Of a stretch of DNA of 59,086 nucleotides, positions 8,646 through 16,090 are shown piece by piece (position 1 is the stretch's first letter; every line of letters begins with the position of its first letter). The position numbers were made by a program, and so were the translations under genes. The notes below the pieces were generated by a model. It was not told the DNA's origin, did no database searches, and saw nothing but the letters and a program-made list of their open reading frames with translations. The stretch is from JACOVP01 sp964390715 (GTDB lineage: Archaea; Nanobdellota; Nanobdellia; SCGC-AAA011-G17; UBA489): positions 1-59,086 of the forward strand of contig CAYMIM010000005.1 in the NCBI GenBank assembly GCA_964390715.1, written 5' to 3'.

Positions 8646-8719
8646 TGCGCCGTCTGGGATTTGAACCCAGGTCCCCGCGTTGGAAGCGCGAGATTCTGGC
8701 CAGGCTAAACTAACGACGC
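8646..8719 (-). tRNA. tRNA-Gly (anticodon TCC)
   Basis: On the minus strand the acceptor strands GCGTCGT and ACGGCGC pair over 7 bases (one G-T). The anticodon stem TCGCG/CGCGG encloses the loop CTTCCAA, which gives anticodon TCC. The T-arm has GGTTCAAATCC. The discriminator is A and CCA is not encoded. No intron is seen. A TATA-like box lies 24-33 bases upstream at 8743-8752. Confidence 0.93.
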
Positions 8720-8742
8720 ACAAAGAATTGTTCTAAAATCGC

Positions 8743-8752
8743 TATATAAATC
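8743..8752 (-). promoter_or_regulatory. TATA box of the tRNA-Gly gene
   Basis: Read leftward, gatttatata ends 24 bases before the first base of the tRNA. It sits just after the stop codon of the upstream secreted-protein gene, so the tRNA has its own promoter. Confidence 0.5.
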
Positions 8753-9907
8753 TTACTTGAAAAGCTTCTCAGCCTTCGCAAACGATTTTTCGAGATCCTT
8801 ATCAATCTTGGTCTTCTGCTCTTTGCTGGATTTAGTCTCCAAGAGCCCTTTATCAATGTACATGGGCTTGTCTTGGTCTGCAGCTTTCTTCGAAGTCAGA
8901 GTGTTCGTGCTTCGTTTGAACTGATACCAAAAATAGCCTCCAATAACAACTAACAACACAAACAGGATCAAGAGAGTAAATTTAAGAGATGTAATTGAAG
9001 AAGTTTGACAATCTTCAGGACAATTACCGCCATTTTCACCATAGTTCACATCACAAACAGTATTTGGACATAAAGGATATTTGTCTTGTTTATCGTTCTG
9101 TCCGTCGCCATCACTATCTTTACGAGTAGGGTCTGTACCTTTTTGTAATTCCATCGTCAACGTCAAGCCATCTTGATCTGCGTCCGCGTCTTCGCCTTGT
9201 TGCTGACATATTTGACAAGGTCGTCCACAATCAACAGCTTCTTCTCCTTGATTTTGTATGCCATCACTACAGGTAGGACAGACAGGACAGTTTGATCCGC
9301 CGCAATCCGAAATATTACCAGCGCCTAAATCAACAGCGGCTTTGTATTCGCCCTGATTCAAGATACTATCAGTGCACGTAGTGCAGGTTCGACAATTGCC
9401 GCCGCAGTCAACACCAGTCTCATCGCCATCTTGCGCGTTGTTAAAACAGGGAGTAGTTTGTGGTGTTTGATTTTGGAGTGTGCATCCTTCATCAACTTGC
9501 CCATCGCAGTCATCATCGATATTGTTGTTGCACAAATCACTCGCTAGCGGAAAAGTTTGATTGAAGCAGCTGCTCCATTGAGTTCCATTGATGCACGTTT
9601 GATAACCAGGTTGACAGATGCCTTGAGTATTTCCAGAACATGCTTGCTGTGTATCGGGAATGCATAAGCACGCTTCATCAGTTTCTCCATCGCAGTCATC
9701 ATCTAAATTATTAGCGCATATTTCAGTAACAGGATCAATGCTGCCATAGCAAATACTCCATTGTCCACTTTGACACGATTGCGCGCCATAGCTGCACGCT
9801 CCTATATCAGTAGTCCCGCATTGCCGTTGTTGGTTTTCTTGGCAAGGCTCGCTAGCGACAAAAGGAAGAATAAGAAGTACAAAAAAGAGAAGTAACCACG
9901 ACTTCAT
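8753..9907 (-). CDS. Secreted MopE-motif / Cys-rich protein with C-terminal membrane anchor
   Basis: A signal peptide (residues 1-19) is followed by Cys-rich repeats. Two are MopE-type putative metal-binding motifs of the form C-x-N-x-x-D-D-D-C-D-G-x-x-D-E-x-C (about 64-80 and 126-142). Further C-G-G-N-C and C-P-x-C units follow, then an Asp-rich calcium-type repeat (DADADQDGLT and DSDGDGQNDKQD). One membrane segment near residues 305-328 precedes a lysine-rich cytoplasmic tail. The ectodomain is therefore probably disulphide-bonded and metal-binding, and displayed at the cell surface. It overlaps the upstream gene by 4 bases and shares with that protein a CPxDC motif next to the membrane. 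The molecular role is unknown. Confidence 0.75.
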   Translation of the reverse strand: MKSWLLLFFVLLILPFVASEPCQENQQRQCGTTDIGACSYGAQSCQSGQWSICYGSIDPVTEICANNLDDDCDGETDEACLCIPDTQQACSGNTQGICQPGYQTCINGTQWSSCFNQTFPLASDLCNNNIDDDCDGQVDEGCTLQNQTPQTTPCFNNAQDGDETGVDCGGNCRTCTTCTDSILNQGEYKAAVDLGAGNISDCGGSNCPVCPTCSDGIQNQGEEAVDCGRPCQICQQQGEDADADQDGLTLTMELQKGTDPTRKDSDGDGQNDKQDKYPLCPNTVCDVNYGENGGNCPEDCQTSSITSLKFTLLILFVLLVVIGGYFWYQFKRSTNTLTSKKAADQDKPMYIDKGLLETKSSKEQKTKIDKDLEKSFAKAEKLFK

Positions 9908-12504
9908 GGTTTGACTTGCTTCATCACGGCGTCAACTTGTTGCTTCGTCCATCCGCGGTTCAGAAGTGTTGTGGTCACAGCGTCTTTCGTCACGCCTTTC
10001 TTCAGCGCGTTTTGGACATAGCTGCGTAAGTTCGCTTCGTCGCTCGATGAGCCGAAGAGTTTATTACCTGCCGCTTTACTGTCCTTCCCTTTCTTGATGC
10101 GCTGCAATACTTCTTGGAAATTCCATGGTCCTTTATACATGCCGCCGAAGTAATAAAATAATAACACTGCTAACAATAAGAAAACTGCGCCAATCATCCA
10201 AGGATTATTACCCCCGCCGCAATCTGCGGGGCAGCTGTCTGAATCTTCGAGATAAATTTTTTGTCCTTCGCTGACAAGCACACTGCAAACTGAGTCGCCG
10301 CAACTCGTTCTTGGTTGTTCAGTCTTTTCAGGTATTTTTTCTGGAACGAAAAGGACACGCAAGTCATCCGCCGCGGAAAGTAAATTGCCTTTTATCGCAT
10401 AGTGCATGGTAGTTGGTAAAGAAGCAATATCCCAGCTGACAGTCAAGGGAGATGCGCTCAAAGTAGTTGTTGGATCTTGAGTAAATGAAATGCTGCTGGT
10501 TGACGATGCGAAGCTGCTGGGGAAAATCACGATCATCTTGCCGCTGCCAAAGGAAGTCGAAGTGCTATGCTCAACGACAGTAAACAATTGCTGCTGCTTG
10601 TTGAACAGAACAACTTCCAAAGTTTCTACAGTGACTGTAGGAGCGTATTGTTGCTGTAAGTAAGCCAGTTGCTGTTTGCTCTTCTCATCTCGTTGCTGTG
10701 GATAAATATAGTCATCTTTGAAATCGCTGGCGCTGGCTGAAGGGGTGAATGAGGAGCTGCTAACAGACGAGACATATTGCGGAAGTGTTTTGATTTGGTC
10801 CATGATCTGGTCTTCCAGTTGGGTCAAAGAAGTAGTGGAAGTATTGCTGCTGGTGCTTAGTGTTGTATATTGGGAAAGTGATTTGAGGACAGGTTCTATC
10901 TTGGATTTATAACCACCAATCTCCAGGACAGCTGCGTGCTCTTGCAATAAGGAAGTGAAAACTTGCTGGTAGAACGCGACATCATCAGTGAAGTTGCCGG
11001 TGAACGTGAGATTCTCTGTAGTGTTGGTGCGGGTAACTTCAACAGTGGTTGAGACTGAAGGTCCTGGGCTCAAGCCGACTTCCAAAGTGTAATTTTTGAC
11101 AGTAGTGCTGCTGGATAATTTAGGAGTTGCGATGGCAAGAAGGCCTAAAGGAAGAGTGAGTGTGTAATTTTCTTGGGTAAGATCTTTGCCTCCTAGTTTG
11201 AAAAGGACAGGTGATGAAGACGAAAGCGTGTAGAAGTTTTTTTCATGCACAATGCTGCCTTGGTCGTTGTAAGTGATGTCTAGTCCATCAAGATAAATCA
11301 ATCCTTTGCTCTCGCTCGTCAGCTCAAGGGATAAATAGCAGAAGCCTTCATAGGAGATGCAGGTTTGTAATTGCTCATTTAATTTTGCGGGTAATAAGGC
11401 GTCAGGCGCTCCTTCAGCAAGCAAGACTCGATTGTTAAGCGCGCCATTGTAGGAAGCTTGTTGCGCTTTGATGAAAAAGTCTCCTTGTTGTGATGCGCAG
11501 TTGGTTTTTCCATTGGTTAATGCTCCGCAACGATAGCCAGATTGTTTGTCCAAGTCGCGTGATGCTTCATAATAGATGTCAGGTGATAAATTAAGTCCAG
11601 CGTTATGCATGCACACAAGATAATCACCACTGATGACATAAGGTAAATGTAAAGAGCAGGCATGATAGGTTGGATCAGTGCTGGTTTCTTCGTTTAGATC
11701 ACACACATCAGTGCCGCCCAAGCCAATAATGCTATCACCACTTCCACTGGTAGAAAACAAAACAGCTTCTAGATCTGCGGAAGAGGTGGGTTTGACAGGA
11801 CGATATTTCGCGGATATTAAAAAATCTTTGCTGGAAGGAAGAGTAATGCGTTCACAGTAGTATGCGTTCTTCTCATCAATGCTCACGATATTTTCTTGAT
11901 TTTCTTTCAGACCTAGAGGAAGAATGAACGTATTATTAAAGCTCAGAAATTCTCCTACATAGCTCCATTCATAGTTGCCATCACGATTGGCGTCAATTTT
12001 TGGAAAGGAGGGATAGCTTCCTTCTTGGGTGTCACCATTAAGGTTCATGCTCATTTTCTGGATGCGGACTGATTTTGGAAGGCGTAAAATAAAATTCTGT
12101 GCTCCTCGTGTAGTATAAATAAGAGTTGTCGCTGGAGAAGCGTCTTCGATTTTGGGAGTTGCTGCGGAAAGTTCATAGGGAATATTTTGTTGCTCGAGCG
12201 CAGCGGTCAAGAGAAGTGAAGAGCGATTGCCGTCGATCGTGGCATAAAATTGTGTCTGTTGTGACAATGGACCATCAAGTTGAATCTCAGCTGCGCCTGC
12301 AAGCAAAGCGGATTCTGGATAAGAAGAGCTGTCTAAAGTGACGCTGATATTGCTGGGTAATTGAGGATCAACAGTCGCGAAGCCAGTTAATCCCGTGCTT
12401 AGCATAATAAGGACTAGCAAAGATAAAGCTGTAACACTGACGACAACACCAAAAAGAAATCCCCAGGACTGGTTTTTGGAGTGAGAAGTCTTCTTATGAC
12501 GCAT
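9904..12504 (-). CDS. Large membrane-anchored surface protein, function unknown
   Basis: This 866-residue protein has an N-terminal membrane segment (about 15-44), a long extracytoplasmic beta-rich region and a Ser/Thr-rich stretch near 550-620. A CGDSVC...CPADC cysteine motif lies just before a second membrane segment (about 772-790). The cytoplasmic tail ends in a small helical unit (NALKKGVTKDAVTTTLLNRG) that looks like a UBA-type fold. I do not recognise a family for the ectodomain. It is co-transcribed with the MopE-motif gene (ATGA overlap) and lies divergent to secF. The start ATG has gaggtg eight bases upstream and a TATA box at about 12543-12553. It may be a scaffold or sensor at the surface, but this is inference. 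Confidence 0.6.
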   Translation of the reverse strand: MRHKKTSHSKNQSWGFLFGVVVSVTALSLLVLIMLSTGLTGFATVDPQLPSNISVTLDSSSYPESALLAGAAEIQLDGPLSQQTQFYATIDGNRSSLLLTAALEQQNIPYELSAATPKIEDASPATTLIYTTRGAQNFILRLPKSVRIQKMSMNLNGDTQEGSYPSFPKIDANRDGNYEWSYVGEFLSFNNTFILPLGLKENQENIVSIDEKNAYYCERITLPSSKDFLISAKYRPVKPTSSADLEAVLFSTSGSGDSIIGLGGTDVCDLNEETSTDPTYHACSLHLPYVISGDYLVCMHNAGLNLSPDIYYEASRDLDKQSGYRCGALTNGKTNCASQQGDFFIKAQQASYNGALNNRVLLAEGAPDALLPAKLNEQLQTCISYEGFCYLSLELTSESKGLIYLDGLDITYNDQGSIVHEKNFYTLSSSSPVLFKLGGKDLTQENYTLTLPLGLLAIATPKLSSSTTVKNYTLEVGLSPGPSVSTTVEVTRTNTTENLTFTGNFTDDVAFYQQVFTSLLQEHAAVLEIGGYKSKIEPVLKSLSQYTTLSTSSNTSTTSLTQLEDQIMDQIKTLPQYVSSVSSSSFTPSASASDFKDDYIYPQQRDEKSKQQLAYLQQQYAPTVTVETLEVVLFNKQQQLFTVVEHSTSTSFGSGKMIVIFPSSFASSTSSISFTQDPTTTLSASPLTVSWDIASLPTTMHYAIKGNLLSAADDLRVLFVPEKIPEKTEQPRTSCGDSVCSVLVSEGQKIYLEDSDSCPADCGGGNNPWMIGAVFLLLAVLLFYYFGGMYKGPWNFQEVLQRIKKGKDSKAAGNKLFGSSSDEANLRSYVQNALKKGVTKDAVTTTLLNRGWTKQQVDAVMKQVKP

Positions 12505-12542
12505 GGATTACACCTCTTTTCTGTCAAAAACTAGGGAAAAAA

Positions 12543-12553
12543 CCTATATAAAG
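12543..12553. promoter_or_regulatory. Bidirectional TATA-like box between surface operon and secF
   Basis: The sequence cctatataaag reads as a good TATA box on both strands. Leftward it is about 40 bases from the ATG at 12504, which has an SD sequence. Rightward it could only serve the start at 12608 with a leader, since ATG 12557 is too close. Confidence 0.4.
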
Positions 12554-12578
12554 GTTATGGTAAAACAAAGCCTAAAGT

Positions 12579-12587
12579 TTTTTAAAG
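12579..12587 (+). promoter_or_regulatory. TATA box that sets the secF start
   Basis: The box tttttaaag lies 29 bases before ATG 12608, the spacing seen at leaderless genes throughout the window. It argues against the upstream in-frame ATGs at 12503 and 12557. Confidence 0.5.
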
Positions 12588-12607
12588 CCTCAATCTTGAA
12601 TCCCATC

Positions 12608-13501
12608 ATGCAATTCATCAAGCAGCTATATGATAAGCATCACAAAAAGTTCTTTATAGCCCCCGCGATCCTCATAGTCTTCGCTGTTATCGCGCTAGTC
12701 TCCTTTTACAACACCCATGGTGATATCATGGAGAAAGACGTCTCGCTCAAGGGAGGTATTTCCGCGACCATCATCACGGAAAAAATAATAGATAATGATG
12801 CTCTCAAAACAAAATTAGAGGCGCAGTTCGGTGACGCGGATGTGCGTCGCTTGACAGAATTCGGCACGGAAAAGCAGACAGGAATCCTCGTTGAGGTAAG
12901 CAAGACTGACGAGCGGGCGTTCAGGCAAGTGCTCGAAGCGGAGTTTGGTTTCCCTTTGACAGATGCTAATTTGTCTATTGAAGTTGTTGGTTCTGCGTTA
13001 GGACAATCATTCTACCAGCAGATGATTCGCGCGTTGTTGATCTCATTCGTGTTAATCGCGATCGTGGTGTTCATCGCGTTCCGTTCATTTGTGCCCGCGA
13101 TAGCGACAGTGGCATCTATCATTATAGACATGCTAGTTACCTTGGCGATTATCAATTTGCTTGGAGTGAAAATTTCCACTGCTGGTATCGCCGCGTTTTT
13201 ATTGTTAATTGGATATAGTGTTGATTCAGATATGCTCCTGGCTTCCCGTGTCATAAAGCAAAAAGAAGGGCAATTAATGGATCGTGTCCTCAGCGCAATC
13301 ATCACAGGTCTGACCATGACTGTAACTGCTATTGTCGCGGTCACTGCTGGATATATAGTGTCTAGTTCAGTTGTCCTCAAGGAAATTTTTATCATTCTCG
13401 CGATCGGTTTATGTGTGGATGTCGTTGTCACGTACATGATGAACGCTCCTATTACTATTATGAAGATGAAGAAAGAAGAGGCGAAACTGCATCATGGCTA
13501 A
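12608..13501 (+). CDS. secF: Protein-export membrane protein SecF
   Basis: SecF works with SecD at the Sec translocon and uses the ion gradient to complete export. The first membrane segment comes after MQFIKQLYDKHHKKF, then the extracytoplasmic P1-type domain with KGGISATI, then five membrane segments. The archaeal-type GYSVDSDMLLASR signature is present in the fourth segment. I start it at ATG 12608 (297 residues), which gives a normal N-terminus and fits the promoter. Longer in-frame forms from 12503 or 12557 would overlap promoter elements. It overlaps secD by 8 bases in the archaeal F-D order. Confidence 0.93.
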   Translation: MQFIKQLYDKHHKKFFIAPAILIVFAVIALVSFYNTHGDIMEKDVSLKGGISATIITEKIIDNDALKTKLEAQFGDADVRRLTEFGTEKQTGILVEVSKTDERAFRQVLEAEFGFPLTDANLSIEVVGSALGQSFYQQMIRALLISFVLIAIVVFIAFRSFVPAIATVASIIIDMLVTLAIINLLGVKISTAGIAAFLLLIGYSVDSDMLLASRVIKQKEGQLMDRVLSAIITGLTMTVTAIVAVTAGYIVSSSVVLKEIFIILAIGLCVDVVVTYMMNAPITIMKMKKEEAKLHHG

Positions 13502-15236
13502 AATGATTACCACAAGAGTTTGGATTTTGATCATAGCGCTTTTCTTAGCTCTGCTCGCCATTAATCCAGCGCCTTGGGCGTCAGGCATTGAAGTGCGCAG
13601 CGTCAAAGAAGGATCAGAAATCGCGCAAGCGGGTCTCAAGCCAGGAGAGATTATCCAATCAATAAATAGTCAATCCATCGCGTCTTTGGAGGAGTATCAA
13701 GATGCTCTCAGTAAGTTGCGGTTTAAGGAGCAGACCATCCAGGTAGAAACAGATCAGGGAATAATCAAGCACACCTTCTTGGGAAGTCTTGGCTTTGTCA
13801 CCTCCAACGCGACCATCATCAAGGTGGAAGGAAATACTTCGCTCAAAACAGGCATGATAATTCAAGCGATCAATGGACAACCTATTACTACAGATGAGGA
13901 CGTCCAAAAAATAGCGAAAGAGCTGATAAAAAAAGAAACATTCACGGTCAAAACCAATAAAGGAGAACACGCTACCTTAATTTCACACTTGCCAGACATT
14001 ATCGTAAGAAACGCGCAAAAAACAAATATCAACAAAGGTCTGGATCTGCAAGGCGGTAGTCGTGTTATTATCAGGCCAGTTACGGAAAATGGAACTGTTA
14101 TTGACGATCGACAATTACAAGATATGATTGATGTCTTAAGCAATCGTCTGAATGTTTATGGTCTTTCAGATTTGATGATGCGTCCAGCCAGTGACCTCAG
14201 TGGCAACAAGTTTATTGTGATTGAAATTGCTGGCGCTTCGCGTGAAGAAGTCCGTGAACTCATCGGGCAGCAGGGAAAATTCGAGGCGAAGATCGGTGAT
14301 GCTGTTGTTTTCAGGGGAGGAGATGGAGATGTTCCTTTTGTCTGCCGTAATGATGGTTCTTGTTCTGGCATCCGCCCGCCATGTACTGAAATAGCACAAG
14401 AGCAGTGGGTATGTAATTTCCAATTCGCGATCAGTCTCAGTGAAGCGTCAGCGAAGCGTCATGCGGAAATCACCAACAATATTGAAGTAAATGTGACACA
14501 AAGCGGTGGCCGGTATTTGAGCAAGCCTTTGGATTTGTATTTAGATGACAATCTCGTAGACAGTCTGCAGATTAGCGAAGATCTGAGAGGAAGAGAAACA
14601 ACACAGATATCTATCTCTGGACCAGGCTATGGTGTCACAGAGCAAGCTGCCTACGACACAGCATTAGAGCAGATGAACAAGCTCCAAACAGTATTGATCA
14701 CAGGAAGTCTTCCGCTCAAAATCCAGATAGAAAAATTAGATACTATCTCGCCAGTATTAGGTCAGGAGTTTATCAAGAATTCTTTCCTTACAGGATTCAT
14801 TGCTATTCTTGCTGTCACAGCAGTCATCTATATGAGGTACAGAAGGTTAATCATTACCTTGCCTATCATGATCACGGTCATAAGTGAAGTGACGCTTACC
14901 TTGGGAGTTGCCGCGGTCATGCAATGGAGTATGGATCTCGCAAGTATTGCAGGTATTATTGCAGCAGTGGGTACAGGTGTCAATGATCAGATTGTTATTA
15001 CAGATGAAGTCTTGAAAGGTGAGCAGTTATTGGGTTGGAAAGAGCGAGTCAAGCGCGCGTTCTTTATTATCATGGCTGCCTATGCTACAACAGTCGCTGC
15101 TATGATTCCACTTTGGGGAGCGGGCGCGGGATTAGTTCGTGGTTTCGCGGTCACAACCATCATCGGAGTCACTGTTGGTGTCTTCATTACTCGTCCAGCT
15201 TACGCTTCTATGATTGACAGAATTTTGAATAAATAA
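13494..15236 (+). CDS. secD: SecD with two PDZ-like units inserted after the first membrane segment
   Basis: SecD is the partner of SecF in the export motor. Residues 7-24 form the first membrane segment. The family hallmark GLDLQGGSR occurs only at about 182-190, whereas in ordinary SecD it follows TM1 within a few tens of residues. The intervening 150 residues hold two PDZ-like units: GLKPGEIIQSINSQSI (about 47-62) and SLKTGMIIQAINGQPI (about 116-131). The remainder is standard: a P1 domain with an extra Cys-bearing loop (about 285-305), and a C-terminal membrane bundle with GTGVNDQIVITDE. PDZ domains usually bind C-termini of unfolded substrates, so the insert may capture emerging proteins; this is inferred. 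Confidence 0.92.
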   Translation: MAKMITTRVWILIIALFLALLAINPAPWASGIEVRSVKEGSEIAQAGLKPGEIIQSINSQSIASLEEYQDALSKLRFKEQTIQVETDQGIIKHTFLGSLGFVTSNATIIKVEGNTSLKTGMIIQAINGQPITTDEDVQKIAKELIKKETFTVKTNKGEHATLISHLPDIIVRNAQKTNINKGLDLQGGSRVIIRPVTENGTVIDDRQLQDMIDVLSNRLNVYGLSDLMMRPASDLSGNKFIVIEIAGASREEVRELIGQQGKFEAKIGDAVVFRGGDGDVPFVCRNDGSCSGIRPPCTEIAQEQWVCNFQFAISLSEASAKRHAEITNNIEVNVTQSGGRYLSKPLDLYLDDNLVDSLQISEDLRGRETTQISISGPGYGVTEQAAYDTALEQMNKLQTVLITGSLPLKIQIEKLDTISPVLGQEFIKNSFLTGFIAILAVTAVIYMRYRRLIITLPIMITVISEVTLTLGVAAVMQWSMDLASIAGIIAAVGTGVNDQIVITDEVLKGEQLLGWKERVKRAFFIIMAAYATTVAAMIPLWGAGAGLVRGFAVTTIIGVTVGVFITRPAYASMIDRILNK

Positions 15237-15255
15237 ATTTATTTTAATAGTAAAT

Positions 15256-15426
15256 TCAAGTCATAAACCATAAAAGTAAGAATGTCAGAGCTAAAGAAAT
15301 ACGTGCTTCTATATACCAATAGCCTTCAGAGTTCCACTTATGAGAAATTATTTGTGCAAAGCGTAATATTAAACCACCTACTACTCCACTAACAAGTCCA
15401 ATCATTATACTATCAGTAGGTTCCAT
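15256..15426 (-). CDS. 56-residue predicted membrane protein
   Basis: This is an unmarked short gene: ATG at 15424-15426, TGA at 15256-15258. The product starts MEPTDSIMIGLVSGVVGG and has two hydrophobic segments (about 7-27 and 41-55) around a short polar stretch (SHKWNSEGYW), a helical-hairpin layout. A leftward TATA box at 15447-15455, 29 bases from the ATG, supports it as a leaderless gene; the box overlaps the end of the RelE-like gene. No family is recognised. It could be an accessory of the adjacent toxin pair or unrelated. Confidence 0.5.
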   Translation of the reverse strand: MEPTDSIMIGLVSGVVGGLILRFAQIISHKWNSEGYWYIEARISLALTFLLLWFMT

Positions 15427-15437
15427 CGATTTTATTT

Positions 15438-15695
15438 TTATTTTCTTTTATAAACTCTTCCTCTATGATCTAGAACCCTTATCCAAACAATATTTCTTGT
15501 CTGATCTACGTCGACGAGTGCTCTGTAATCCCCTATACGAAATTTATAACAATCATCTCCTTCATAATGCTCTAAGTGCATAAATGGGTCTTCTTCAAGT
15601 ATGCGTAGTTTTTTTCTTATTCTTGCATTAAGATCTGTTTCACATTTACTAAGAAATTTTTGAACATTCGGATGAAGCTTAACCTGATATTTCAT
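15438..15695 (-). CDS. RelE/ParE-family toxin
   Basis: This 85-residue basic protein has the RelE fold pattern: VKLHPNVQKFLSK at the start, a helical pair (DLNARIRKKLRILEEDP), then the beta-sheet FRIGDYRALVDVD and IVWIRVLDHRGRVYKR. The arginines in R-I-G-D-Y-R-A-L and the final HRGRVY strand match the ribosome-dependent mRNA-cleaving subgroup rather than gyrase-directed ParE. Its ATG shares one base with the stop of the upstream 52-residue antitoxin (TAATG), so the pair should be translationally coupled. Confidence 0.82.
   Translation of the reverse strand: MKYQVKLHPNVQKFLSKCETDLNARIRKKLRILEEDPFMHLEHYEGDDCYKFRIGDYRALVDVDQTRNIVWIRVLDHRGRVYKRK
15447..15455 (-). promoter_or_regulatory. TATA box of the 56-residue membrane protein gene
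   Basis: Leftward gtttataaa has its upstream edge 29 bases from the ATG at 15426. It lies inside the last codons of the RelE-like toxin gene. Confidence 0.45.
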
Positions 15696-15853
15696 TATAA
15701 ATCAACATATTCAGATTCTTTGGTTGTACGAGCTTCTTTTAATGCTTTTTTTGCATGGTCGCTGAGCTCAAAGTCCTCAGTCAGGAGAACTTCTACTTTT
15801 TTCTTCAAATCTAAGATGTTTTTGTTCACTTGCTCTAACGTTACTTGTGTCAT
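15695..15853 (-). CDS. 52-residue antitoxin of the RelE-like toxin
   Basis: This short unmarked gene starts at ATG 15851-15853 and ends at TAA 15695-15697. The product begins MTQVTLEQVNKNILDLKKKV and is predicted to be helical. Its C-terminal half is charged (LSDHAKKALKEART), typical of RelB-like antitoxins that wrap around the toxin. The evidence is its position directly upstream of the RelE-like gene with TAATG coupling, its small size, its composition and a good leftward TATA box at 15876-15885. It has no clear DNA-binding fold of its own, though the first helix could dimerise. Confidence 0.72.
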   Translation of the reverse strand: MTQVTLEQVNKNILDLKKKVEVLLTEDFELSDHAKKALKEARTTKESEYVDL

Positions 15854-15875
15854 GTATCTCTCTAGTGATTAGCAC

Positions 15876-15885
15876 TTTTTATAGT
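15876..15885 (-). promoter_or_regulatory. TATA box of the RelE-type toxin-antitoxin pair
   Basis: Leftward actataaaaa has its upstream edge 32 bases from the antitoxin ATG at 15853, indicating a near-leaderless transcript that covers both genes. Confidence 0.5.
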
Positions 15886-15970
15886 TTTCTGTTGTTATAT
15901 CGCAAACATTTCGGAAACTAGCCCAATGGAATAAGAGATTCACATATTTATCTGAATAGAAAGTATAAAC

Positions 15971-16052
15971 GCCGCGGGGAGGATTTGAACCTCCATGTCT
16001 TTCGACGCCGATTTTCGAGACCGGTACACTACCAGGTTATGCGACCGCGGCA
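15971..16052 (-). tRNA. tRNA-Ser (anticodon CGA)
   Basis: On the minus strand the acceptor strands GCCGCGG and CCGCGGC pair perfectly. The anticodon loop CTCGAAA gives anticodon CGA. A long variable arm with a GTC-GAAA-GAC hairpin marks a class II tRNA, as expected for serine, and the discriminator base is G. The T-arm has GGTTCAAATCC. There is no intron and no encoded CCA. A TATA-like box ccttaaaaaa (leftward) lies at 16077-16086. Confidence 0.93.
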
Positions 16053-16090
16053 CGCCATCTAGAAGAAAATCACAGTTTTTTAAGGTATCT

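Noticed and set aside
9250..9800. Repeat-like DNA with recurring catcgcagtcatcatc-type words, reminiscent of an array
   Set aside because: The repeats are codons for the MopE-type D-D-D-C-D-G motifs and Cys-rich units; spacing is irregular and there are no CRISPR-like spacers.
12503..12607. Longer N-terminus for SecF from ATG 12503 or 12557
   Set aside because: It would place coding sequence over the promoter elements and overlap the divergent gene's start; the start at 12608 gives a normal SecF and fits the TATA spacing.
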